Source: Acidobacteriota bacterium (GTDB taxonomy: Bacteria > Acidobacteriota > Terriglobia > Bryobacterales > Bryobacteraceae). From it: a stretch of DNA of 59,316 nucleotides. The position numbers and the translations under genes are program-made. The notes under the pieces were generated by a model. It did not search any database. It worked only from the letters and a program-made list of their open reading frames with translations, and was not told the DNA's origin. Positions 10,204 to 19,590 of this stretch are shown piece after piece. The first letter of the stretch is position 1. Each line of letters opens with the position of its first letter. Location: the NCBI GenBank assembly GCA_029776225.1, contig JAKOTR010000043.1, positions 103,195-162,510 on the forward strand, given 5' to 3'.

Positions 10204-12834
10204 ATGCCGCCCGCGCCGCCGGCGGAATCCGCGCGGCTCGCCGAAGACGCGCGGCGTATTCAGAACTGGAAGCGCTGGGGTCCCTATCTCGCCGAGCGCC
10301 AGTGGGGGACCGTGCGCGAGGATTATTCGGCGAACGGCGACGCGTGGAACTCGTTCCCCCACGACCACGCGCGCAGCCGCGCCTACCGCTGGGGCGAGGA
10401 CGGCCTGCTCGGCATCACCGATCGCGAGTGCCGCCTCTGCTTCGCCCTCGCCCTCTGGAACGAGCGCGACCCCTTTCTCAAGGAGCGCCTCTTCGGAGTT
10501 ACCAACCCCGAAGGCAATCACGGCGAGGACGTCAAGGAGTGCTATTTCTATCTCGATTCCACGCCCACGCATTCCTACATGAAGGCGCTGTACAAGTACC
10601 CGCAAGCCGAGTTTCCGTACAAGCGTCTCCTGGAGGAGAACCGCCGCCGCACGCGCCACGATCCCGAATTCGAACTCGAGGACACCGGCATCTTCGACGG
10701 CAACCGTTACTTCGACGTCTTCGCCGAGTACGCCAAGGCTGCGCCGAACGACATCCTCATTCGCATCACTGTGGTCAACCGCGGACCCGATGCCGCGCCG
10801 CTTCACGTCCTGCCCCAGTTGTGGTACCGCAATACCTGGGCCTGGGGGCCTTCCTACGAATCCGGCTGGGGCAAGCCTGTCATTCTCCGCACCGGTCCTG
10901 ACTCCATCGAAGCCCGTCATGCCTCGCTCGGCACGTTCCACTTCGAGGCTGAAAGCGCGCCCGCCTGGCTCTTCACAGACAACGAAACCAATGCCCGCCG
11001 CCTGCACAACGCCCCCAACCGGTCGCCCTTCGTCAAGGACGCCTTTCACGACTACCTGATCGGCGGCCGCTTTGAGGCCGTTGGTTCGGATGCCGGCACC
11101 AAGGCCGCCGCACACTATCGATTCCTTCTGCCGCCCGGCGGAACAGCCGTCATCCGCTGCCGGCTCTTCGGTGCCAAGGAGCCTGGCGTGTTCGATGAGA
11201 TCTTCGCCCGCAGGCTCGCCGAAGCCGACGAGTTCTACGCCTGCATCATCCCGGCTGCACTGTCGCAGGACGAGCGCCGCATCATGCGCCAGGCCTACGC
11301 CGGGCTGCTCTGGACGCGGCAGTTTTATTACTACGCCGTCGGGGAATGGCTTGATGGCGATCCCGCCCTCCCGCCGCCGGAGATCCGCAAACGCGGCCGC
11401 AACCACGAGTGGAGGCACCTGTTCAATCGCGACGTCGTCTCCGTGCCCGACAAGTGGGAGTATCCCTGGTATGCCGCCTGGGACCTGGCCTTCCACATGC
11501 TCCCCTTCGCCTCAATCGACCCCGATTTCGCGAAAGAGCAGCTTGTCCTGCTTCTGCGCGAATGGTATATGCACCCGAACGGGCAGATTCCCGCCTACGA
11601 ATTCAACTTTTCGGACGTCAACCCGCCCGTGCATGCCTGGGCGGCATGGCGCGTCTACAAAATCTCCGCCGAGCGGGGCCGCCGCGACCGCCGCTTTCTC
11701 GAACGCGTGTTCCACAAACTGCTCCTCAACTTCACGTGGTGGGTCAACCGCAAGGACCCCGCAGGCAACAACCTCTTCACCGGCGGATTCCTGGGCCTCG
11801 ACAACATCGGCGCGTTCGACCGCTCCAAGCCGCTCCCCAACGGCGGTTACCTCACGCAGGCGGACGGCACGGCGTGGATGGCCTTTTACTGCTCCACGAT
11901 GCTTTCCATCGCGCTTGAGCTCGCTTGCGAAGATCCCGTTTATGAAGACCTTGCCTCGAAATTCTTCGAGCACTTTGTAGCTATCGCCGACGCCATGAAT
12001 ACCCTTGGCGGCACGGGCCTGTGGGACGAGACCGACGGCTTCTACTACGACGAAATCCGGCTTCATGACCGGGTGATTCCCCTCAGGCTGCGATCCATAG
12101 TCGGCATCATCCCGCTGTTTGCCGTCGAAGTGCTCGAACAGGAGAAGCTGGACGCGCTGCCGGGCTTCACCAAACGCATGCTCTGGTTCCTCGAGCACCG
12201 CAAGGATTTGGCTGCCCAAATCGCCTATATGACCAGCCGCACCGAGAACGGGCACGTACACCGCCTGCTCGCCATCCCGTCGCGCGAACGCCTCACGCGC
12301 GTGCTCCGCTATCTGCTCGATGAGAACGAGTTCCTTTCGCCGTACGGCGTCCGGTCCCTGTCGCGCGTCTACAGGGACAATCCGTACATCTTTGAAGTCG
12401 ACGGCCAGGAGCACCGTGTGGCCTACGTCCCTGCGGAGTCGGACTCGGGCCTTTTCGGGGGGAATTCAAACTGGAGGGGCCCCATCTGGTTTCCGCTCAA
12501 TTACCTGCTGATCGAGGCGCTTGAGCGCTACCATCACTTCTATGGCAACGGCCTGAAAGTGGAGTGTCCCACGGGATCCGGGCGCTGGATGGATCTTCGC
12601 GAGGTCGCCTGCGATCTGGGGGCGCGCCTGCGCCGCATCTTCACGCCTGATGAGCACGGCCGTGCGCCATGGCAGGGCGGGGAAGTGCGCTGGCCGGACC
12701 TGATTCTCTTCCACGAGTACTTCGACGGCGATACCGGCCGCGGCCTCGGGGCCAGCCATCACACCGGCTGGACCGCCCTCATCACGCGCCTGCTACTCGA
12801 CGCTGCCCGCGACCGTGATCTCGAACGGCGCTGA
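10204..12834 (+). CDS. MGH1/GH63-like glucosidase
   Basis: An 876-residue cytoplasmic-looking protein (no signal peptide) resembling the bacterial glucosidase family with an MGH1-like (GH63-related) (alpha/alpha)6 barrel. Recognisable are the N-terminal [19 protein letters not shown] opening, [30 protein letters not shown]-like region, [14 protein letters not shown] at about 420, and the late [16 protein letters not shown] motif. Likely substrates are alpha-glucosides or glucosylglycerate/mannosylglycerate-type compounds, but specificity cannot be read from sequence. It starts 8 nt after the DUF4175 gene, so it is probably the last gene of the operon. Its 3' end overlaps the convergent metalloprotease gene by 42 bp. 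Confidence 0.8.
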   Translation: MPPAPPAESARLAEDARRIQNWKRWGPYLAERQWGTVREDYSANGDAWNSFPHDHARSRAYRWGEDGLLGITDRECRLCFALALWNERDPFLKERLFGVTNPEGNHGEDVKECYFYLDSTPTHSYMKALYKYPQAEFPYKRLLEENRRRTRHDPEFELEDTGIFDGNRYFDVFAEYAKAAPNDILIRITVVNRGPDAAPLHVLPQLWYRNTWAWGPSYESGWGKPVILRTGPDSIEARHASLGTFHFEAESAPAWLFTDNETNARRLHNAPNRSPFVKDAFHDYLIGGRFEAVGSDAGTKAAAHYRFLLPPGGTAVIRCRLFGAKEPGVFDEIFARRLAEADEFYACIIPAALSQDERRIMRQAYAGLLWTRQFYYYAVGEWLDGDPALPPPEIRKRGRNHEWRHLFNRDVVSVPDKWEYPWYAAWDLAFHMLPFASIDPDFAKEQLVLLLREWYMHPNGQIPAYEFNFSDVNPPVHAWAAWRVYKISAERGRRDRRFLERVFHKLLLNFTWWVNRKDPAGNNLFTGGFLGLDNIGAFDRSKPLPNGGYLTQADGTAWMAFYCSTMLSIALELACEDPVYEDLASKFFEHFVAIADAMNTLGGTGLWDETDGFYYDEIRLHDRVIPLRLRSIVGIIPLFAVEVLEQEKLDALPGFTKRMLWFLEHRKDLAAQIAYMTSRTENGHVHRLLAIPSRERLTRVLRYLLDENEFLSPYGVRSLSRVYRDNPYIFEVDGQEHRVAYVPAESDSGLFGGNSNWRGPIWFPLNYLLIEALERYHHFYGNGLKVECPTGSGRWMDLREVACDLGARLRRIFTPDEHGRAPWQGGEVRWPDLILFHEYFDGDTGRGLGASHHTGWTALITRLLLDAARDRDLERR

Positions 12835-15360
12835 TATACGGTCGTCGATGACGGCCACCACAGGCTGCGGGCCGCCGGCAACTTCCTTCGCCAGCAAAAT
12901 CGTGATTGCGTGCAGCCCAGGCTCTTCTGCAACCCGCTCCACCGCTGCTACCGGCCGGTGATCGATTCCGCCAATGTTCACCCGAACACGCCCTGGGTCG
13001 ATCCAATCCGCGGTATCAAGCCCCGAAACCCGCACCGTCAGCATGTCGCCCGGATATGCCTGCTGGCCCGCGTCCAGCGCGATGCCTCCCAGCAGCACCG
13101 CCGTCACTACCGGTGGCGGAAGTCCGACAGAAATTACTACCGGAAAACTCGTTTCGCTCCCGGACTGCACTCGCAGAATCGCCGTCCCGGGCGCCATCTC
13201 CCCAGGAATCCGGAACGTGACCCGGTTCTCCGCCGTCTCGGTGACCTCGACCGGGATGTCGTTCAGCGTCACCTGCACCATCGATCCGGCGGCAATGTTC
13301 GATGCCGCAACCGACGCGAGCGAGCCCGGATAGATCCACGAACTGTTTGTCTCCGGATTCACCACGTCGGAATTCACCACCACGCTGTCTGGATTCGGAG
13401 GTTGGATTTCGAATGCGTAGGGCTGGGAGAACACGCGGAATCCCGTCGTGGCGCTCACGAGGGTCGTCGTGGCCGGGGCGTTGGGGGCCACCGCTACATT
13501 GGCCCGCAGCCGGGTCGGGCTCAGAACCCAGAGCCGCTTCACAACGACATCGCTCGAACCGAAGCCCAGAACGGTTTCGCCTTCCACGAAGTGCGTATTG
13601 ATGCCTTCCACTTCGATCATCGACTCCGCGCCCGCGGGCAGGGAAGCGGCGGAAAGCACGATGAAAGGCGCATCCTCCTCCGGTCCCTCGTACGCGTAAA
13701 CGGCGGGATCTGCCACGAACAAAGACGTCTGCCCGTCGGGGTTCAGCGCGACGATCTTGGCGTGGTGGCCAGAAGGTCCGGACGGCGGCCTGACGCGTAT
13801 GCGCCCGGCGGACCCATCGAACTCCAGCACGCGCGCCTCGAGTCCGTCAAAAAGAATCCGAGTCCTCGCCGTGAGCCCTTTCCCCTCGATACTGACCACG
13901 CGATTGCCCTCGCCGTCCGTTTCCGGAGTCACCGAGGCGATCCAAGGAGGGGTGCTTTCCACCACATTCAACCCCGACGGAAGAACGTACAACTCGTCTC
14001 CCGCCGAGAAAACCAGGTGGCGCGGACCAGGCGCCGAAAACGGGGTGAACTGGAAGTTGATCTGGAGGTAACTACTGAGCGTCTGCAGGTACGGGTAGAC
14101 CCCGTTCGGCGCGATCCGTGTGTCTCCACCCAGCACGGATACGTTCAGGCCCGGCGCTGGCGTGCCGCCGGGCATCAATCCTGGGCCGGCCGCCACCAGA
14201 AACGACCTGGCCAAAATTCCCTTGTGGACATACGCGGGGCTTACTGCCTTCTGGCCTCCAGAACACGTAGGATCCTGGGGATCCGGGCAGGGGAAACTCC
14301 ATGTCGTGATGCTGTGAAGCTCTGGAGCGCCGCGCCGCTCCACCTCGAAATCGATCCCCGATGCGGTTTCGCCCGCCACCACCTTCACGGTGGCCGCCTC
14401 GTTCGGATTTACGGTGCCCGGGTAGAACTGCGCCCGGAAGGGTTCGCCGGCGGGCACGTCCTCGCCATCCGGATTCTTGGGCAGTACGATCTCCGACGGC
14501 CCCAGTTCGGGCTGCACTGACGGCGGAAGCGCGTGTACATAGACGTAGTACTGCTGGGGCGGCAAACCGTCGATGCGATAGGTTCCATCCGGCGCGGTGA
14601 GCGCGCTCACGGCCCTACCGCCGTGCGTCAGCGCGACGACCGACGCCAGGTGAACGCCGTTACCGTCCGAGGTTTTCACCTGGCCGGTGAGGCTGCCGAA
14701 CCGGGAAGCAAACTTTTCATTGGGATAGAGCAGGGAAATGGCTGCGATGTCGTCCGGACCCAGCGGTTTGGCCGGCGTGCTCGCGCGGGTGACCTCCGTA
14801 GACATCATGCTCGAGGTCAGCGTGTGCTGCAGCCCCAGCGCGTGCCCCATCTCGTGAACGATGGTCATTGCCAGCGCGTCATGGCTGGGCCGACCGCTCA
14901 GGTCGCGGTTCAGAATGATGACCGAAGTCGTAATCGGAACAAACGGGCCCTCGGGACCGGTCACGAGTTCTGCCCGCGATATGGGGCCGCCCATGGCGAT
15001 TACGCCGGGGGTGTCGTCGAAGAGCACTTCGATATGGGGCGTCGATTGCGGCGTTCCTGGCGTGATCAGGCCGCCGTAAGCCACCCTCAGATCCGATGTC
15101 TCCACCTGGTCCCAGATGCGCCCCGCCATGCGCAACTGGCCCAGCAGGGCCGCAAAGCTGTCGCCTTCCGCCATGGCGGCCGGCCCGTCATTGGACACGT
15201 AGTAATAAACCGTCTTGTTGTGCAGCGCCCTCAGGTCGAATTTTTCCGGCGCGGCCGTGAAGGGAGCGGTGTGGGTGGTGTAGTGGATGTAGTGGTAGTA
15301 CCCGGAGGCGGTCGCGGCCAGCGCGCCCATCACAACGGCGATCGCTGCCCAGCGCCTCAT
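12793..15360 (-). CDS. Matrixin-like secreted metalloprotease with carboxypeptidase-regulatory-like and IPT/TIG domains
   Basis: An 855-residue secreted protein; the ATG at 15360 overlaps the stop of the upstream gene (ATGA). An N-terminal signal anchor at about 5-20 is followed by a metzincin catalytic domain with [11 protein letters not shown] at 169-179 (three zinc histidines and the catalytic Glu), then S-S-M-M-S that fits the Met-turn. A carboxypeptidase-regulatory-like beta sandwich ([18 protein letters not shown]..) follows at about 223-290. Several IPT/TIG immunoglobulin-like repeats with ..[17 protein letters not shown].. style starts make up the C-terminal half. This suggests a surface or secreted protease. 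The 3' end overlaps the glucosidase gene on the other strand. Confidence 0.8.
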   Translation of the reverse strand: MRRWAAIAVVMGALAATASGYYHYIHYTTHTAPFTAAPEKFDLRALHNKTVYYYVSNDGPAAMAEGDSFAALLGQLRMAGRIWDQVETSDLRVAYGGLITPGTPQSTPHIEVLFDDTPGVIAMGGPISRAELVTGPEGPFVPITTSVIILNRDLSGRPSHDALAMTIVHEMGHALGLQHTLTSSMMSTEVTRASTPAKPLGPDDIAAISLLYPNEKFASRFGSLTGQVKTSDGNGVHLASVVALTHGGRAVSALTAPDGTYRIDGLPPQQYYVYVHALPPSVQPELGPSEIVLPKNPDGEDVPAGEPFRAQFYPGTVNPNEAATVKVVAGETASGIDFEVERRGAPELHSITTWSFPCPDPQDPTCSGGQKAVSPAYVHKGILARSFLVAAGPGLMPGGTPAPGLNVSVLGGDTRIAPNGVYPYLQTLSSYLQINFQFTPFSAPGPRHLVFSAGDELYVLPSGLNVVESTPPWIASVTPETDGEGNRVVSIEGKGLTARTRILFDGLEARVLEFDGSAGRIRVRPPSGPSGHHAKIVALNPDGQTSLFVADPAVYAYEGPEEDAPFIVLSAASLPAGAESMIEVEGINTHFVEGETVLGFGSSDVVVKRLWVLSPTRLRANVAVAPNAPATTTLVSATTGFRVFSQPYAFEIQPPNPDSVVVNSDVVNPETNSSWIYPGSLASVAASNIAAGSMVQVTLNDIPVEVTETAENRVTFRIPGEMAPGTAILRVQSGSETSFPVVISVGLPPPVVTAVLLGGIALDAGQQAYPGDMLTVRVSGLDTADWIDPGRVRVNIGGIDHRPVAAVERVAEEPGLHAITILLAKEVAGGPQPVVAVIDDRISAPFEITVAGSVE

Positions 15361-15899
15361 CTTCTTCCTCCAGCGGCGCTTGCGGCCACCCGCTGGCGCA
15401 GCTCGCGCATGCGGAGCGTCAGCGGTTCGTCTCTCACCATCCGGCCGGCAGCCCGGTCGAACATCGCGTCGGTTGCCGCGGGGCGGTACGCCATCAGCTC
15501 TCCGTTCGAGTCGCGGGTAACCATGAACATCCCCTGCGTCAGCCCGATCACCCGCGTCAGCCCGTTGGCCCCCGTCCACAGGAACAGCACGTATTCGGTA
15601 TCCGGCGCCAGAACCGGCGCGCCAGGAAACGTCTGCCGCAACCCGCGGACCGCGCCGCCCGGCACAACCACCTCTAGCCCGGAGGGGACGGAGCCCTTCC
15701 ACGTCTCCGAGACCTGGATCCGGTAGTGCGTGTAGATGAGCGGCCCGTGCTGTGCGCCGTAGGAGCTCAGAACCCGGCCGCGGACGATCGCCGTGGCCTT
15801 CTGGCTCATCTCTTCCAGGCTGAGCTTTTCAAGCGTGGCCGCCGGGAGGAGAATCGGCGCCAGTAAAGCGGCAACTCCGATTCTGGTGAATACGCGCAT
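15357..15899 (-). CDS. Small secreted protein of unknown function, upstream partner of the matrixin gene
   Basis: About 180 residues. Starting at ATG 15899 gives a clean signal peptide (RVFTRIGVAALLAPILLPAA); an in-frame ATG at 15938 would add 13 residues. The mature part has a pattern I have seen in secreted acidobacterial and myxobacterial proteins preceding matrixins: a domain that starts with EEMSQKATAIVRGRV, then THYRIQVSETWKG, a beta-sandwich with VVVPGG, and EYVLFLW. No enzyme motif is visible. It is coupled to the metalloprotease by an ATGA overlap, so the two proteins probably act together, perhaps as an inhibitor or chaperone pair; that is inference. Confidence 0.7.
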   Translation of the reverse strand: MRVFTRIGVAALLAPILLPAATLEKLSLEEMSQKATAIVRGRVLSSYGAQHGPLIYTHYRIQVSETWKGSVPSGLEVVVPGGAVRGLRQTFPGAPVLAPDTEYVLFLWTGANGLTRVIGLTQGMFMVTRDSNGELMAYRPAATDAMFDRAAGRMVRDEPLTLRMRELRQRVAASAAGGRR

Positions 15900-16038
15900 G
15901 ACGCTCTGACGAAAGCTGACGAGCAATTCGCGTGCCATAAACTAATGTTGCGGATTCAGCGCCAGGCTGCGCTTCCTTCACGCAACTGTGTGTCGGCGCG
16001 ACACATCTGCGGGGGCAAACCGCCCCTTTCGGGTCCGT

Positions 16039-17100
16039 TTACGAGGTTTCCGCCGCCCGGACCTGGGGCCGGCGGGAGATCTCGGTACGGGCGCGAGGCA
16101 GACACTCAGGATAGCGCCTTTGCAGGAAGTCGATCAGCTTTTCCCGCACCAGGCACCTCAGGTCCCACGCCTGCCCGGAATTCGCAGCGCTCATTAAGGC
16201 CCGCAGTTCCACCGTGTGCTCGGTGGCGTTGGTGACCTGGAGTTTGCATACCTGGCCGTCCCACATCCCGGAGTTCTCAAGGATCCGGTGCAGTTCCGCG
16301 CGCACTTCGTCTACCGGAACGCTGTAGTCCGCATAGATGAAAACCGTGCCAAGCAGATCGGTGGAGTGCCGCGTCCAGTTCTGAAATGGCCGCTCGATGA
16401 AGTAGGAAAGCGGCACTACCAGGCGCCGTTTGTCCCAGATCCGGACGACGACGTACGTGGTGGTGATTTCCTCGATCGTGCCCCATTCGCCCTCCACGAT
16501 CACCACATCGTCCAGCCGTATGGGCTCGGCCAGGGCCAGTTGCACGCCCGCCAGCAGATTGGAGATGGTAGGCCGCGCCGCCAAGCCGATGACCAGTCCG
16601 GCCAGGCCGGCCGACGCCAGCAGGCTCGTGCCGATCTGGCGGATGCTCGGAAACATCATCAGCCCGACGGCGACCGCAAACAGGCAGATGACGAAAACCA
16701 TGATCCGGTAGAGCACCGTCAACTGCGTCCGGATCCTGCGCGCGCTCACGTTGTCCGGGCCCTCGGTGCGGTGAAGCGATGCGACCCACGTCAGCACTCT
16801 GCGGAGCACCGAAATCGCCAGCCAGGCGAACGCGGCGATGAGGACGAGCGAAAGCAATCGCCGCAACTCGGCGGTGGTACCGGAGGCGATGGGAAGCGCC
16901 CCAATGCCCGCAATCGCCGCCATCACCGGCAGAATCAACCGGCTCGGACGATACAGGTCTTCAGCGATGGAAGCGCTCATCTCCAGGCGGCGCAATACAC
17001 GGAAAACGATCCAGTGCGCAACCAGCGCTAACAGCGGAGCGCCCAGAAAAATGCCGAGGGCCCGCGCCCAGACTTGCCACTCTCCGATGAACTGCTGCAT
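16039..17100 (-). CDS. MscS-family mechanosensitive ion channel
   Basis: A 353-residue membrane protein. Several transmembrane segments lie at about 12-34, 55-75, 82-105 and 130-155. The MscS core then follows: pore helix region SLLASAGLAGLVIGLAARPTI at about 165-185, and the beta domain with LDDVVIVEGEWGTIEEI and IWDKRRLVVPLSYFIERPFQNW, both typical of MscS proteins with the longer N-terminal part. Function is release of solutes under osmotic downshock through the inner membrane. It is monocistronic as far as can be seen. A GC-rich hairpin-like stretch lies in the 140 bp between it and the next gene, without a T-tract. Confidence 0.88.
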   Translation of the reverse strand: MQQFIGEWQVWARALGIFLGAPLLALVAHWIVFRVLRRLEMSASIAEDLYRPSRLILPVMAAIAGIGALPIASGTTAELRRLLSLVLIAAFAWLAISVLRRVLTWVASLHRTEGPDNVSARRIRTQLTVLYRIMVFVICLFAVAVGLMMFPSIRQIGTSLLASAGLAGLVIGLAARPTISNLLAGVQLALAEPIRLDDVVIVEGEWGTIEEITTTYVVVRIWDKRRLVVPLSYFIERPFQNWTRHSTDLLGTVFIYADYSVPVDEVRAELHRILENSGMWDGQVCKLQVTNATEHTVELRALMSAANSGQAWDLRCLVREKLIDFLQRRYPECLPRARTEISRRPQVRAAETS

Positions 17101-17197
17101 CCCCCCAGCTTATCTCGCCTCCGGGGGTCGCGACAGCAAGGGAGGGCTACCTAACCTGGTCGGGCCGGCGCATACAAAGCAGGGCGAACGCGTGAGG

Positions 17198-17917
17198 TCA
17201 TCTCTGCAAATACCTGCTGCGCCGCATCTCTTCGAGCGTGTTGGCTTCGAAGGTTTTGTTGAGGTGCGTGACGAGGTTCTTTTCCAGCAAAGTACCCTCC
17301 TTCACCTGCTTCACGACGGTCTTGAAGTGGGGATAGTACGGGTGTTGCCCCTTCGGTTCGAGCAGGATCAACCCGGCCGCGAACTGCATTTCAAGAGCGC
17401 CCGGGTGGGTGTCGCCCAGCACCCGGATCGCCTGCATCACCAGGCTGTATCCGTTCCTGTCGCCCAGGTATTCCGTCTTTAGCCACTTCGCCTGGCGGCA
17501 GGCCTCGAAAAAGTAGCCCAGGTCGAACCACGCGAGCGGATCGCCCTTGCCCGACCTGTCCGCCTCTTCCACGTGCGCCACCAGTCCGGCGAGCACCCGG
17601 TAGGCCACCCCCGGATTTCGCTCGCTGTATACGATGGCCCGCCGCATCGTCTCCATCCGCGCCAGCACCGGCGCATCCGGCGTCAATAGCGCCAGTGTGT
17701 CCTCGGGCACCTTCTCGATGTCATAGCCGGGATCGCGCGCGTTCCACGAACCGGGATCTCCCCACGGCAGCGACTTCGCGTCCCCGATAGCCAGCGCCCA
17801 CTTCACCAGCGGCTGCTCGAACATCTCGTCCCATGGATCGGCCGCCGCCGCGCGGCTTGCCGCAGACAGAATAAGGCCCGCAATAACAATCAGAAAGCAA
17901 ATGTTTTTCATGCGCAT
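17198..17917 (-). CDS. Secreted hypothetical protein downstream of the DUF4832 gene
   Basis: A 239-residue exported protein. The start is fixed by AGGAG six nt before ATG 17917; the ribosome site lies inside the last codons of the upstream gene. The signal peptide (about 1-25) ends in SRAAA-A. The mature part is helical and rich in charged residues with stretches such as PWDEMFEQPLVKWALAIGD and YPHFKTVVKQVKEGTLL; no catalytic pattern is obvious. A similar helical layout is found in lysozyme-like or TPR-like folds, but I do not recognise a family. It is translationally coupled to the DUF4832 gene (2 nt gap). Confidence 0.65.
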   Translation of the reverse strand: MRMKNICFLIVIAGLILSAASRAAAADPWDEMFEQPLVKWALAIGDAKSLPWGDPGSWNARDPGYDIEKVPEDTLALLTPDAPVLARMETMRRAIVYSERNPGVAYRVLAGLVAHVEEADRSGKGDPLAWFDLGYFFEACRQAKWLKTEYLGDRNGYSLVMQAIRVLGDTHPGALEMQFAAGLILLEPKGQHPYYPHFKTVVKQVKEGTLLEKNLVTHLNKTFEANTLEEMRRSRYLQR

Positions 17918-17919
17918 GA

Positions 17920-19389
17920 TTAGCTCCTGGATGGCTCCGAGATCGTTATCGTTCCAATCCGGTACCGCCTCTGCCCGTCCTCGTTATCCAGCGGCAGCGC
18001 GATCTGCGGGGTCCCAATGCGCGACCCCACCGAGACCCACACAGTGTATGTCCCGGGCTTCAGGATCGAGGCTGGCGGCAGAAGGAACTCGACATCCCGT
18101 TGCACCGCTTCCGCCTGGTTTTCCGGCCCTACCTTCAGCGTCCGGACATCGAAGCCCTCATCCACGAAAACACCGGCGATTCCGTTCTTGCTGTCTTTCA
18201 AGGTGAACGCCACAAAACCGCCGGGCAGGCACGGCGCCACACCGTTATTTCGCCAGCGGTGCGAGATAAGCATTTTGCCGGCAGCGGGCGCCCGCACCGG
18301 CAGAGACGCTTCGAGCAGTTGCAGCCGGTAGCCCATGCGCCGGGTGATCCGTTCCACGAGCTGCCGGTTCTCCTGCAGAAACTCCCTCGGCCACCAGTGC
18401 ACCGATACGTAGCTTCCGTGCGCTAGCTCTATCGCTCGCAGGTAGTCGCTGCCATCCCCCCAATCGCCGCGCTTGACCGCAAGGCCGTAGTGCTCGCTTT
18501 CGAGGATCACCGGCAGCCGGGGCCAGAAGGCGCCTGCATAGTAATGGGTGTAGACAGCCTCCTGGCCGGGGCGGCACAGAATGCTGTCGTCCCGAAGCGT
18601 GAGGCCCTGTTCCTTTGCATAAACGAGCGTCTCCAGGCCCTTGCCTCGAAACGTGAGATTGTCGTTATAGGCAATGAGCGTGCGCTTGAAGTGCCTCTTG
18701 TGCAGGTCGATGTGCTTGCGGACGGTCGCGGCTGTCACGTGCCGCTCGGGCCCCGGATCGCCTTCTCCCCAGATACCGATCGTGCCGACATCGATCCACG
18801 CCACGTTCGGATCGCCGTCATAACGCGCGGCGGCCGCGGCGAAGAAGTTGTCGAGCTTCTCCAGGAAAATCGGGTCGTCATAGTCGGGTTCGTACCGGAC
18901 CACGGCCGGAGCGCGTCCTCCGCTGCGCCCCCGCAACGGGTAAACCCTCGCTCCCGCCTTCACAACCCACTCGGGCGTGGCGTTGGGCGGATTGTTGGAA
19001 GCCGATTCGTAAGTAGTAAAACGGAATGCGATCTTTTTCCCTTTGGCGATCCAGCGCTGCGCCGGTATATCGACCACCGACCAGTTGAACTTGCCTTCCT
19101 CCGGTTCGAGATACGACCACGCAAGCCGAAGATAGATAACGCCGACACCCGGGAAGTCATCCACCGTGTCCCAGGGCTCCAGCTTGCTCCCGTACCTCAC
19201 GATGTCGTTGTCATAGTGGTGAAGGACCCAGCCCATACCCGGGTTCACCAGCGCTGCGCCGTTGTCCACCGGGCGGACGACGGTTCGCTCTTGCGCCAGG
19301 AGAAACCCAGGCAGCAAGGCCACCAATAGGAGCCCTGCCGTCCGGGCACAGACTCCCCGGAAAAGGCTACGTCCGTGCAGTATTCTCAT
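17920..19389 (-). CDS. Exported DUF4832 protein, putative glycoside hydrolase
   Basis: A 489-residue protein with a signal peptide (cleavage near LLAQE at about 30-34). The N-terminal half looks like a TIM barrel of the DUF4874/GH42-like type: NPGMGWVLHHYDND, VIYLRLAWSYLEPEEGKFNW at about 85-105, AWIDVGTIGIWGEGDPG with a glutamate in the position of an acid/base, and ILESEHYG. The C-terminal half (about 290-480) is the DUF4832 beta domain. Related proteins are predicted extracellular glycosidases, but no activity is established here. It is first in a two-gene minus-strand unit with the small secreted protein. Confidence 0.7.
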   Translation of the reverse strand: MRILHGRSLFRGVCARTAGLLLVALLPGFLLAQERTVVRPVDNGAALVNPGMGWVLHHYDNDIVRYGSKLEPWDTVDDFPGVGVIYLRLAWSYLEPEEGKFNWSVVDIPAQRWIAKGKKIAFRFTTYESASNNPPNATPEWVVKAGARVYPLRGRSGGRAPAVVRYEPDYDDPIFLEKLDNFFAAAAARYDGDPNVAWIDVGTIGIWGEGDPGPERHVTAATVRKHIDLHKRHFKRTLIAYNDNLTFRGKGLETLVYAKEQGLTLRDDSILCRPGQEAVYTHYYAGAFWPRLPVILESEHYGLAVKRGDWGDGSDYLRAIELAHGSYVSVHWWPREFLQENRQLVERITRRMGYRLQLLEASLPVRAPAAGKMLISHRWRNNGVAPCLPGGFVAFTLKDSKNGIAGVFVDEGFDVRTLKVGPENQAEAVQRDVEFLLPPASILKPGTYTVWVSVGSRIGTPQIALPLDNEDGQRRYRIGTITISEPSRS

Positions 19390-19548
19390 TCACACCTCCG
19401 ATCAGGAAATCTTACTGCGATGTGCGGTTCGGCAGTATTTTGAGCCAAAGCCCCGGGGTAGCACAATGCGACAGCGGTGAACGGCGGGGCGCTATAAGTT
19501 CTTTATTTACTATCACAGAAGCCCAGGGTTTACAGTGAATTCCGCAGC

Positions 19549-19577
19549 TTGTAACGGTGACTATGGTGGGATATAAT
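19549..19577 (+). promoter_or_regulatory. Sigma-70-like promoter TTGTAA-N17-TATAAT
   Basis: TTGTAA at 19549-19554 and a perfect TATAAT at 19572-19577, 17 nt apart. The expected transcription start (about 19583-19585) lies only 6-8 nt before the ATG at 19591, and there is no Shine-Dalgarno sequence in between. The malectin regulator mRNA is therefore probably leaderless or nearly so. Confidence 0.6.
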
Positions 19578-19590
19578 CCGCAGGCGCAAG

